From: Pseudopelobacter sp964601865
GTDB taxonomy: Bacteria; Desulfobacterota; Desulfuromonadia; Geobacterales; Pseudopelobacteraceae
DNA length: 20,769 nt
Reading direction: 5' to 3'
Assembly: GCA_964601865.1 (NCBI GenBank)
Contig: CAZRPI010000059.1
Location: 1-20,769, forward strand
Notes under the pieces: generated by a model
Database searches by the model: none
Told to the model about the DNA's origin: nothing
Seen by the model: only the letters and a program-made list of their open reading frames with translations
Shown: piece by piece, positions 12,918 to 20,769 of the stretch
Position numbering within the stretch: the stretch's first letter is position 1
How the letters are laid out: each line of letters opens with the position of its first letter
Program-made: the position numbers and the translations under genes

Positions 12918-15900
12918 TCACTCCTGCCACTTGAACTCCGGTTCGGCGGACTGCGTCTCCGTCCCCCCGCCACCGGCGGCGGCCTTGCCCCGTGCCGATG
13001 CCTGGATGATGGAGTTCATGAGATGGTCGAGGGCGATCCGGTTCTGGCTCGGAGCGATGGTAACACTGAGATCGCGGACCCCGAAGATATTGGTATGGGA
13101 AATATCCAGATTATCGAAGGTCAGATAACCATTCTCAAGAGCGGCCACGATCTCCGCTTGATCGAAGGGACGATCCTGGCGGAAGAAGAATCCGCTCAGA
13201 TTCTTGCCGGACAGCTTCTGCAGGAACACCCTGCTGACCAGCATCTTCTCGCCGCCCCCCTCGCGCGCCCACAACTCCGAGAATCCGCTGAGCCCCGAAA
13301 GTCCCCTCCCCGTCCCGCCAAGACTTATGACCCCGTCGACACGACCGGAAATATAGTCCCTGATATTGGGAATGGCGGCGCAGAGCAGCCTCAGGCTGAG
13401 ATCGTTGATCAGCAGGTCCCCCCGATAGGAAAGCCCCTTTGCTAGCGTTACGTAACCGGAGCCGAAAAGCCTCCCTTCATAGAAGGACGAACGCAGTCCG
13501 GTGATCCTGGTGACCCCGTTAGCTGCATTCACCTCCAGCCTCGTCTCGCCGAGCTCCAGGGGGCCGAAAACGACGCCGCCGACGCTCATGCCCTGCGCCG
13601 CACCCGACGATTTGCGAAGCGCCACCAGAAGAAGGGGGTAGTTTTCCCGGGTGAACTCTTCCGTTTCCGGGAGGTGGCCAGGCATCTTTCCGGAAAGATC
13701 CAGGGAAAAGGGGAACGTGCCGTTGACTTCCGTCACCTTGAGCTTCTGCGACGGCGCATCCAGCATGAGGTTCCTGAAGCGCACCCCTCCCTCCAGCAGC
13801 TGCCTCCCCTCTTTCACGACAAGGGAACCCGACGTTGAGACGGTTCCATCGACGGTCGCCTCCTGGATGAGCCGGGGGAGCACGTTGACAAACCTGTCGA
13901 CCACGGTGTTGACGGGAGTTTCGGGAAAGTCGAAAGTAAAACGTCCCCGACGGTTTGGCGTGAAAGGATCGGCAAGCTCACCCCCAAGGGTGAGGGTCAC
14001 GCCGCTTCCGGCCGTAACCCGCGCCTTCTCCAGCGCCAGCCTCTCCCTGGACAGGGTTCCGTCCAGACTGAACCCGGCGCCGGAGATCAGGATCCTGGAG
14101 CCGCCGCTCAGCTCGATATCGCCCCCTCTGGCGCCGAAACGGCACGCCACGCCACCGGTTGCCGAAAAAGCGCCGCTGCACGTTCCGTCCAGAACACCGC
14201 CGGCAAGCGCGGCCGGATCGCCTCTGGGGAGCAGCCCTCCGAGGGACGCCATCCGGGCCCCCTTGACGCTTGCCCGGAAAGTCCCACCCCGAGCCGGATC
14301 AAAGGGGTTGAAAACCACGGCCCCGTCGAAAGCTCCCCCCAACAGCGTGCCACCCAGCCTCCCGCTGGCACCCATCCTGGAAAATGTCACCTGCGCGACC
14401 GGCGAAGCAACCGGGGTCCCGCGCCATGAAACACGGCCGGGGACAATCTCCGAGCTTCCCTCCAGCCATTTGCCCCGGCTATCCGAAAGGAGCCTGGCGC
14501 GCACTTTCCCGGAGAGTCCGTCCAGATCAGCATCCCGATAGCGGATGGCGCCGCCGGAAATATCGGCGCTGAGCGGATACCCGACCGTTCCGCCACGGGA
14601 TTCCCCCGTTGGCAGCCTGGCGGCAACACGCTGAAACCTGAACGAAAGACCATCCGACAGAAACACCCCATCGTTCAGGAACACGACCCTATCCGCAACG
14701 CGGTATGCGAAGCGCGCCTCCCCTCTCCTGCCGTCCAGATTCAGCCCGCTCAGCCGTGACGAGCCATCGGCGGACAAAATCCCCCCCCTTCTGGCAAGAC
14801 GGGCATCGACCAGAACATCTGCCATCCCGAAACGCGCGGCGTTCCGTGTTCCCCGGACACCCGCAAGCCGGACGGCTGCCGTTGCCCTGAAATCCCGAGC
14901 CCCCTGGCCGGCGCCCTCAACGGTCGCGATGGCGCTCCCGGACTCCAGCTTCAGGCCGGACACCCCGACGAGAGAATCAAGCCGTGAAAACGAAGGGGCT
15001 GACAGACGCAGAGCGCCGCTGAATGGGGCGGGTGCTGCCGCATTGAACCCCAGTTTCCCGCTGACGGCGCAGCCCATGATTCTGGCCGCCAGGTTGGGCG
15101 CCTGGGCTCTGATCGGTTTGAACCTGCCGGACAGGGTCACGGAAAAGGGGGCATCCAGGCTTTCCAGCATCGTTTTGCCCCCCGGCTGACGGCATGACAC
15201 CCTGCCCCGCACCACAAGGGCGGACGGAGCTCCGGAGAGAGCAAGGGTGGCGCTCAACCCCGCGAATACCGACCGGTCCGAGCGCTTCAGCCAGGCGTCG
15301 CGCAACAGAAGAGTCCCGCGAACACTGTTCACCCCTGAGGCACAGTCCCCGGCAAGATGGATTCCGCCATTGCCAAGGGTTCCGCCGAATCTTGTCGTCT
15401 GCCGTTCCTTTTCCGGCAGAAGAACATTAAGGGGGGCCAGGTCCGTCTGATTGAGGTCCAGATCAATGAGGAAGCGACGGTCCTTACGAAGCCCGTCAAC
15501 CGAGGCAGCCGCACGCGCCGCAACCGCGTTGTTCAGCATCAGGGTCAGGGATTCGAGTCTGGCCCGGTCCGCCGTGCCGTCGTAATCCGCCGACAACTGA
15601 ACTTTGCCGAATGTCGGAACCGTCCTTCCTCCGGCGACGGGGAGTGACACACGGTTGAATTCGGCGGTTCCCCTGATCCGAAGGCGCCCGCCCCGCAGAA
15701 CGGCGGCCAGTCGGAGGGCGCCGCCCGCGTCCCTTGCCGCGGGATTCCCCCGCAGTCCCGGCATCTCCTTCAGACTGAGGGATGGCGCCGACAGCAGCAG
15801 ATCCAGCGAGGGTCTGTCGCCGGGGCTGACCAGTCCGGTCAGGGAATAGCGGTTGCCTGCCGGATCATCGCAAGTGAGTTCAAGCCTGGCGCTGTTCGTC

Positions 15901-16454
15901 CCCTTAGTGGTGAGGTTCGAGAGCCGCAGTGAAACGTCCTTCACTCCCTGACCGTTGACCAGAACGGTTCCCCCGCTGACCACAAGACTCTTTATGAACA
16001 GTGCCTCCCCGGAGCCTTTCCTGGCAGCGAACTGCCGCTGCAATCCGGAAAAATTCCAGACACCGGCGCCGTTCCGGCGCAGATCAACCCTGAGCCCCCT
16101 GATGGCGAGGAGCCGCAGGGAGCGTTTCCCTGTCAGGATCTTGCCCCAGTCAGGGGCGATGGTCAGCTCATCCACCCGGCAGAGGTCGCCGGAGGCGGCA
16201 GCGGAGGGATTGGCCAGCGCAACTCCGGTCAGGGAAACGGCCGCGCCGTCGGTCCTCAGCGCGGCCACGCGCACCGGCTGCCGCAGGTAGTCGGTGAGAA
16301 TCCGGGACAACAGCGCGGGCGCGGGGGGGCTGTTCAGAAAGATCACCAGCAGAAGAACGGAGGCCGGCACGGCGCACGCCGCCACCAGCAGGCAGCACTT
16401 CATGAGATGACGCGACGAACCTGACAGACTCTGTGCTGTTTCCCCTTCCCCCAT
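12918..16454 (-). CDS. AsmA/YdbH-like intermembrane lipid transport protein
   Basis: This 1178-residue protein has one N-terminal TM helix (about 20-40) and a long periplasmic region of repeated beta-strand segments with many glycine and serine turns, ending EFKWQE. The early part (SRILTDYLRQPVRVAALRTD, then VDELTIAPDW and LAIRGLRVDL) is typical of AsmA-family proteins, whose beta-taco fold forms a lipid-conducting groove between the membranes. The C-terminal 250 residues (DYISGRVDGVISLGG, WAREGGGEKMLVSR, then NIFGVRDLSVTI) look like the YdbH end. It is longer than E. coli YdbH, about 880 residues. The downstream YnbE/YdbL-like gene supports this assignment over TamB or YhdP. Ribosome binding site AGGGAGAGAG precedes the ATG. 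The antisense open frames inside are shadows of its GC-rich codons. Confidence 0.8.
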   Translation of the reverse strand: MGEGETAQSLSGSSRHLMKCCLLVAACAVPASVLLLVIFLNSPPAPALLSRILTDYLRQPVRVAALRTDGAAVSLTGVALANPSAAASGDLCRVDELTIAPDWGKILTGKRSLRLLAIRGLRVDLRRNGAGVWNFSGLQRQFAARKGSGEALFIKSLVVSGGTVLVNGQGVKDVSLRLSNLTTKGTNSARLELTCDDPAGNRYSLTGLVSPGDRPSLDLLLSAPSLSLKEMPGLRGNPAARDAGGALRLAAVLRGGRLRIRGTAEFNRVSLPVAGGRTVPTFGKVQLSADYDGTADRARLESLTLMLNNAVAARAAASVDGLRKDRRFLIDLDLNQTDLAPLNVLLPEKERQTTRFGGTLGNGGIHLAGDCASGVNSVRGTLLLRDAWLKRSDRSVFAGLSATLALSGAPSALVVRGRVSCRQPGGKTMLESLDAPFSVTLSGRFKPIRAQAPNLAARIMGCAVSGKLGFNAAAPAPFSGALRLSAPSFSRLDSLVGVSGLKLESGSAIATVEGAGQGARDFRATAAVRLAGVRGTRNAARFGMADVLVDARLARRGGILSADGSSRLSGLNLDGRRGEARFAYRVADRVVFLNDGVFLSDGLSFRFQRVAARLPTGESRGGTVGYPLSADISGGAIRYRDADLDGLSGKVRARLLSDSRGKWLEGSSEIVPGRVSWRGTPVASPVAQVTFSRMGASGRLGGTLLGGAFDGAVVFNPFDPARGGTFRASVKGARMASLGGLLPRGDPAALAGGVLDGTCSGAFSATGGVACRFGARGGDIELSGGSRILISGAGFSLDGTLSRERLALEKARVTAGSGVTLTLGGELADPFTPNRRGRFTFDFPETPVNTVVDRFVNVLPRLIQEATVDGTVSTSGSLVVKEGRQLLEGGVRFRNLMLDAPSQKLKVTEVNGTFPFSLDLSGKMPGHLPETEEFTRENYPLLLVALRKSSGAAQGMSVGGVVFGPLELGETRLEVNAANGVTRITGLRSSFYEGRLFGSGYVTLAKGLSYRGDLLINDLSLRLLCAAIPNIRDYISGRVDGVISLGGTGRGLSGLSGFSELWAREGGGEKMLVSRVFLQKLSGKNLSGFFFRQDRPFDQAEIVAALENGYLTFDNLDISHTNIFGVRDLSVTIAPSQNRIALDHLMNSIIQASARGKAAAGGGGTETQSAEPEFKWQE

Positions 16455-16476
16455 ATCACTCTCTCCCTGTCAAAGA

Positions 16477-16505
16477 ATTTAAACCGAAAAACCACGTTTT
16501 GACAA
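16477..16505 (-). promoter_or_regulatory. Possible promoter of the YdbH-like operon
   Basis: On the minus strand TTGTCA (16505-16500), a 17-base spacer and TTAAAT (16482-16477) lie about 23 bp upstream of the start codon, giving a short leader that contains the ribosome binding site. Confidence 0.45.
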
Positions 16506-16535
16506 CAGTGAGACATCACGATTTATCGGATTTCT

Positions 16536-16550
16536 GATGGTCGGACCATC
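16536..16550. promoter_or_regulatory. 15-bp palindrome in a divergent intergenic region
   Basis: GATGGTC-G-GACCATC is a perfect inverted repeat with a single central base. It lies about 30 bp upstream of the proposed -35 box of the YdbH-like operon and 130 bp upstream of the CheX-like gene. It could be an operator or a small cruciform; no regulator can be named. Confidence 0.4.
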
Positions 16551-16682
16551 CATTTTGTTGGACCTTCTGCCGGCAGGTATGGTATTTTAATCTCCATTTG
16601 AACATGCGGATAATGGTGTAACGTTTGACGATAGATATTGTTGTGACATGATATGCAAAATCAGCGCGGGAGAAACAACGAC

Positions 16683-17189
16683 ATGTCGTTACTGAAACAG
16701 GTGATCGAATCGATCGAATTGTCGGAAGAGGCGTTGACAAAGATGCTCATCGCCGATGTCAGGGAAGTCTTCAGCACCATGGTGGGCATTGAAGAGCTGC
16801 TGCACGTCCCGTCCCTGGTCGAACCCATGACCCATTTTGAGGACTGCGTAACAGCAATGGTAGGAATGGCCGGCGCCTACAGCGGTCTGGTCTGCATACA
16901 CACTCCACTGAATCTGGCTCTCCAGATCACCTCCGGCATGCTGGGAATGGAGGTGACCGAGCTGAACGAGGATGTCAACGACGCTCTGGGAGAGATCGCC
17001 AACATGATCGCCGGATCTTTCAAGCTGCACCTCACCCGCTGCGGCGCTGACATCCGCATTTCGACGCCGTCCGTGGTTACCGGGTCGGAATACGCCATTA
17101 CCGCCGGCAACGCGAACGACACCATCACGCTCCGTTTTGCAACCGATGACGACTGGTTTGTCGTGGCCATCACGCTGGAGCAGGAATAG
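16683..17189 (+). CDS. CheX-like chemotaxis phosphatase domain protein
   Basis: This single-domain protein has 168 residues from the ATG at 16683. The diagnostic motif is the E-x-x-N pair in ALGEIANMIAGSFK (Glu104, Asn107), which in CheX/CheC/FliY proteins inserts into the active site of a phosphorylated receiver and hydrolyses the aspartyl phosphate. Upstream, the segment LALQITSGMLGMEV (78-91) also fits CheX. An in-frame ATG exists at 16653, but GGGAG at 16668-16672 favours the later start, which also removes an unconserved basic leader. No che genes or receiver proteins lie nearby, so its partner response regulator is unknown. It is transcribed divergently from the YdbH-like operon and ends in a hairpin-rich untranslated region. 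Confidence 0.85.
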   Translation: MSLLKQVIESIELSEEALTKMLIADVREVFSTMVGIEELLHVPSLVEPMTHFEDCVTAMVGMAGAYSGLVCIHTPLNLALQITSGMLGMEVTELNEDVNDALGEIANMIAGSFKLHLTRCGADIRISTPSVVTGSEYAITAGNANDTITLRFATDDDWFVVAITLEQE

Positions 17190-17326
17190 ACGACCACAGG
17201 TCATTTTCAGTCCATCAGGCGCGATGATGCTCCGGTTATCGTCCGGAGGGGCGGCGTACCCAACCGGAGAACGACCGTTCGATTGAACGGTTGACCAGGA
17301 AAATGGCGGGCAAGGACGACGGACCG

Positions 17327-17361
17327 ATCCCCTTCCTACTCACGTGAAGGGGATTTTTCTT
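17327..17361 (+). terminator. Intrinsic terminator after the CheX-like gene
   Basis: ATCCCCTTC (17327-17335) pairs with GAAGGGGAT (17346-17354) around a 10-base loop and is followed by TTTTTCTT. It lies about 140 bp after the stop codon, so the transcript would carry a long structured 3' end. Confidence 0.75.
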
Positions 17362-17394
17362 AAGGGAGTCATAAAATAATATATTACCAAATCT

Positions 17395-17479
17395 GTAGGG
17401 GCGAGGCGGGACCTCGCCCTGTTGGCATGCCGACATTATTGCCATCAGAACCGGGGCGACCCACCGGGATCGCCCCTAC
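17395..17479. repeat. REP-like nested palindromic element
   Basis: The 85-bp element is bounded by GTAGGGGCGA (17395-17404) and TCGCCCCTAC (17470-17479), a perfect 10-bp terminal inverted repeat. Each end also forms its own hairpin: GGGCGAGG/CCTCGCCC (17399-17419) on the left and GGGGCGA/TCGCCCC (17453-17476) on the right. GTAGGGGCG ends are common in dispersed bacterial intergenic repeats. No coding capacity is present. Confidence 0.65.
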
Positions 17480-17626
17480 GGGAAAACGGTATATTGGTAG
17501 TTCCCAGGTCCCTAAGCATTGCCCCGCAGGCGGGATCAAATGCCGCAATCATGGTAGCCGAGAACCCGGCCAGACACCCTGACCGGCCGGCAGACAGAAC
17601 CGGCCGGGCAGCGTCAAGGAAGAAAT

Positions 17627-18430
17627 ATGCGGATACGACTCAACGAAAAACCAATTACCGTGGCAGAGGGCGCCACTCTGTCCCTTCTGGCCGAACACCG
17701 CAAACCGGGCGCCGACGTCCTGATTCTGAACGGTTTTCCCGCCGCGGGCGACACGGTTCTGAACGAGGGGGACGAGGTCTTTCTTATCAGGCGGGGAGAA
17801 GTGCCGGATCGGGATGAGCTGGAATCCGTGATGGCCGCCCGTCACACACCGGGAGTTCACGCCCGGCTCAAAGGGGCAAGCGTCGGCATCGCGGGTGTGG
17901 GCGGCCTCGGTTCAGCCGTGGCCGTGGCACTGGCGCGGGTCGGCGTCGGCCGGCTGGTGATCGTTGACTTCGATGTGGTGGAGCCGTCAAACCTCAACCG
18001 GCAGCAGTACTTCATCGACCAGATCGGACAGTACAAGGTTGACGCACTGGCGGAAAACCTCCAACGGATCAACCCCTTTGTCGTTGTTGAGAGTCACAGG
18101 ACGCTGCTCTCTCCCGACAACATTCCCGCCTTCTTCGCATCCTGTCCCGTCGTGGTGGAGGCATTCGACCGGCCGGACATGAAAGCCATGCTGGTGGAGA
18201 CCCTGCTCTGCGCCAGCCGGGAGGTCAGGGTCGTGGCGGCCTCGGGTCTTGCCGGATATGGTCCCAACAACGGCATTACCACCAGACGAGTCTCGGGAAG
18301 GCTTTTCCTCATCGGCGACAGCATCTCGGAGGCCAGACCCGGCAGCGGCCTGATGGCGCCGCGTGTCTCCATTGCCGCCGGCCATCAGGCCAACCAGGTG
18401 GTGAGGATCATTCTGGGGGAAGAGGATTGA
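17627..18430 (+). CDS. thiF: ThiS-ThiF fusion, ThiF family 2 adenylyltransferase
   Basis: The protein has 267 residues. Residues 1-64 form a ThiS/MoaD-like beta-grasp unit (MRIRLNEKPITVAEGATL at the start, GDEVFLIRRGE at its end) without the terminal Gly-Gly that carries sulfur. Residues 75-265 are an E1-like adenylyltransferase: nucleotide loop GVGGLGS (90-96), VIVDFDVVEPSNLNRQQ (111-127) with the acidic and Arg residues that contact ATP, and ASGLAGYGPNN. The zinc-binding CxxC pairs and the catalytic Cys of E. coli ThiF or MoeB are not visible, as in the shorter ThiF family 2. These proteins activate ThiS in thiamine thiazole synthesis. No thiG or thiH is within the window. Ribosome binding site AAGGAAGA precedes the ATG. 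Confidence 0.85.
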   Translation: MRIRLNEKPITVAEGATLSLLAEHRKPGADVLILNGFPAAGDTVLNEGDEVFLIRRGEVPDRDELESVMAARHTPGVHARLKGASVGIAGVGGLGSAVAVALARVGVGRLVIVDFDVVEPSNLNRQQYFIDQIGQYKVDALAENLQRINPFVVVESHRTLLSPDNIPAFFASCPVVVEAFDRPDMKAMLVETLLCASREVRVVAASGLAGYGPNNGITTRRVSGRLFLIGDSISEARPGSGLMAPRVSIAAGHQANQVVRIILGEED

Positions 18431-18524
18431 CATGCTTCCGGACAGGATGGAGTTTCCGGAGGATGGAGCGTAGCGGGAACGCCGGCATCACGGTAAGGCA
18501 CCGCATAATAGCCTGGGCAGATTT

Positions 18525-18609
18525 CGTTCGCCCTGAACTTGTCGAAGGGCAGCCGTGCATGGTTTGACAGGCCTGTCCTGAGCAACGGCGAAGGGCTCGC
18601 CACGAACGG
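18525..18609. repeat. Intergenic REP-type repeat
   Basis: The segment starts CGTTCGCCCTGAACTTGTCG and ends with CGAACGG in inverted orientation. It contains CCTGAACTTGTCGAAGGG and GACAGGCCTGTC, typical of the widespread CTGAGCTTGTCGAAGG-type dispersed repeat found between genes in many proteobacteria and relatives. It fills most of the gap between the ThiS-ThiF gene and the converging Crp/Fnr gene. Neither gene shows a clear terminator here. Confidence 0.65.
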
Positions 18610-18682
18610 CAAATGAATCAACTGATTACTTTACTGCTCCCAAGCGCGCTTTCCAGGATACGCCTTGCGCACCGCGGCCGCT

Positions 18683-19435
18683 TCAGGGGTCCCAGTGACT
18701 CTTCAGATCGGTCCTCAACGTCCTGAACAGGTCGCTTTTCTCGTAAGTTTTAAAGAAGAGGGGGAGCAGCTTGAAATAGCGCCCCACCATTTCGATCTCG
18801 CCCTGGCTCTTCATCTTTTTCAGCACCCGGGTCACCGTTTCCCGGGTAATGTGCACCCGGTCGGCAATGCTCTGGTGAGAGAGGGTCGCATTGATGATCA
18901 CGCCGTCCGTATCCCGGATGCCAAGGTTCGTACTGTAATGGTACAGGGTTGCCCTGATCTTGGACTCCGCCTCATTGATGCCGATGATGGTGTGGAAGAG
19001 CCAGCTTTCACGCAGCCGTCCGCAGAGGACCTCGATGATCTGGAGCAGCTTCTGTTTGTCCTGGAGGAAAAAGTCCTCGAACACATCTTTTGAGATGAGG
19101 AGAACCTTGCACGGTTCATTGGCAATAACCGTGGCGGAGTCGGTCCTGTTGTCGAGCATCCCCACGTCGCCGAAACAGTCACCGCGATGCCGGAACGCCA
19201 TGACACGTTCCTGTCCGTCAACGGTAATGTCCACCACCCTGACCTGACCTTTCAGGACGATGTACATCTGTCTCACTTCTTCACCCGCCATCATGATGAC
19301 CTCGTCATTGGCGTAGCTGTAGACGTTGCATCTCTCCAGCAGGGAGGACAACTGTTCCTCGCTGAAGCTATCGAAGAGCGGAGCCGACCTGATGATTTTT
19401 TTCGCAAGATTGAGATCGAACTTTTTCCTGATCAT
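18683..19435 (-). CDS. Crp/Fnr-family transcriptional regulator
   Basis: The protein has 250 residues. Residues about 20-140 form a cyclic-nucleotide-binding-like beta barrel (YIVLKGQVRVVDITVDG, then GDCFGDVGML), followed by a dimerisation helix (LLQIIEVLCGRLRESW). A winged helix lies at about 160-235 with the recognition helix in SHQSIADRVHITRETVTRVL. The E-x-x-S-R contact of CRP/FNR is replaced by ETVTR. There is no N-terminal cysteine cluster, so this is not an FNR-type iron-sulfur oxygen sensor; the effector is unknown. The barrel lacks an obvious cAMP-binding RS pair. I chose the ATG at 19435 because AAGGAG lies 8 bp before it; a GTG nine bases earlier overlaps that ribosome binding site. 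It is divergent from mnmA. Confidence 0.92.
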   Translation of the reverse strand: MIRKKFDLNLAKKIIRSAPLFDSFSEEQLSSLLERCNVYSYANDEVIMMAGEEVRQMYIVLKGQVRVVDITVDGQERVMAFRHRGDCFGDVGMLDNRTDSATVIANEPCKVLLISKDVFEDFFLQDKQKLLQIIEVLCGRLRESWLFHTIIGINEAESKIRATLYHYSTNLGIRDTDGVIINATLSHQSIADRVHITRETVTRVLKKMKSQGEIEMVGRYFKLLPLFFKTYEKSDLFRTLRTDLKSHWDP

Positions 19436-19610
19436 GCCGTTCACTCCTTACCAAGCGGGCCATTCGTGGTATAAGTCGATTCTCGTTGACTGATCCGGCA
19501 GTCCCTCCGATGCCCGACCACGCAAAACTGCCGGCAGCGGGACACCACGGGAAAACTCCGGCGAATACGCGTAATCGCCGCCAAAACTGATACTGACCGC
19601 CGACATCGGA

Positions 19611-19640
19611 TTACAACTATCCGGCTAGTACCTATATACT
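19611..19640 (+). promoter_or_regulatory. Possible mnmA promoter
   Basis: TTACAA (19611-19616), an 18-base spacer and TATACT (19635-19640) lie about 80 bp upstream of the mnmA start. The -10 box is good, the -35 box weak. Confidence 0.4.
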
Positions 19641-19717
19641 ACAAAAAAAATGTCATTGCTGCCGGATTTTTCGTGAAGATGCAGTCAGGAAAATAAAACA
19701 GTTCGGGGAGAAACACC

Positions 19718-20769
<1,052 letters not shown>

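Larger units (their letters stand above)
17190..17626 (+). other. Gene-free stretch with hairpins, terminator and REP-like element
   Basis: This holds no gene. Going left to right there are three inverted repeats: CCGGTT 17232-17237 with AACCGG 17262-17267, ACCGTTC 17274-17280 with GAACGGT 17285-17291 closed by a GATT loop, and the terminator at 17327. The palindromic element at 17395-17479 follows. Just before the ribosome binding site of the ThiS-ThiF gene, CCGGCCGG occurs twice (17583-17590 and 17600-17607) and can fold on itself. The segment 17500-17600 superficially recalls parts of a cobalamin riboswitch but lacks its conserved B12 box. Confidence 0.6.

Noticed and set aside
13651..14541. 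296-codon open frame antisense to the YdbH-like gene
   Set aside because: It is proline, serine and arginine rich, as expected for the complement of a GC-rich gene with a strong start, TM helix and continuous frame on the other strand.
17495..17610. Possible cobalamin or thiamine riboswitch upstream of thiF
   Set aside because: Some spacing and CCGCAA/GCCGAGA-like pieces recall a cobalamin riboswitch, but the B12 box (GCCACTG-type and AGACCTGCC end) is absent, as are the CTGAGA and CCTGATCTGG boxes of the TPP switch.
18385..18621. 78-codon open frame containing LPFDKFRANE
   Set aside because: This peptide is the translation of a common dispersed intergenic repeat and is a well-known source of false hypothetical proteins.

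Overview
The window looks like a chromosomal scaffold piece from a GC-rich Gram-negative bacterium, most likely a Geobacter-type member of Desulfobacterota (Geobacterales). The basis is inference: a NikMN-type CbiM, CbiQ, CbiO set, a SpoIIE-type phosphatase with a Cache sensor, a standalone CheX-like protein, a ThiS-ThiF fusion, a Crp/Fnr regulator beside mnmA, and an AsmA/YdbH-like envelope protein with a DUF1318 lipoprotein. It is a draft assembly: a run of exactly 100 N lies inside one gene.

Left block (plus strand, about 316-4893): four tightly packed genes. They encode a two-TM periplasmic sensor with no output domain, a fusion of a periplasmic sensor and HAMP region to a full MFS transporter, an orphan ABC-type substrate-binding protein (PF04392 type), and a histidine-phosphatase-fold protein that lacks the second catalytic histidine. 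No ABC permease, ATPase, kinase or cyclase accompanies them. This cassette is the best candidate in the window for an undescribed system, a sensor-gated transporter.

Middle-left block (minus strand, 8825-4912): an operon of a Cache-HAMP-SpoIIE/PP2C phosphatase followed by two paralogous alpha/beta hydrolases. It recalls the RsbP-RsbQ pair of Bacillus, in which an alpha/beta hydrolase is needed by a PP2C phosphatase, but with a membrane sensor and a duplicated hydrolase. A tRNA-Gln(CUG) with its own promoter and intrinsic terminator follows on the minus strand.

Centre (plus strand, 9287-12026): an energy-coupling-factor nickel/cobalt importer of CbiM with a fused CbiN-like PDGLE segment, CbiQ and CbiO. 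A sigma70-like promoter precedes it, and a 12-bp perfect hairpin separates the first two genes.

Middle-right (minus strand, 16454-12129): a 1178-residue AsmA/YdbH-like protein and a DUF1318 lipoprotein that appears to be a YnbE-YdbL fusion. The pair would form an outer-membrane lipid-trafficking bridge. Divergent from it is a CheX-like gene whose 3' region is rich in hairpins and is followed by an intrinsic terminator and a REP-like palindromic element.

Right end: a ThiS-ThiF fusion gene (plus), a second intergenic repeat, a Crp/Fnr-family regulator (minus), and divergently the start of mnmA, which is cut by the window end.
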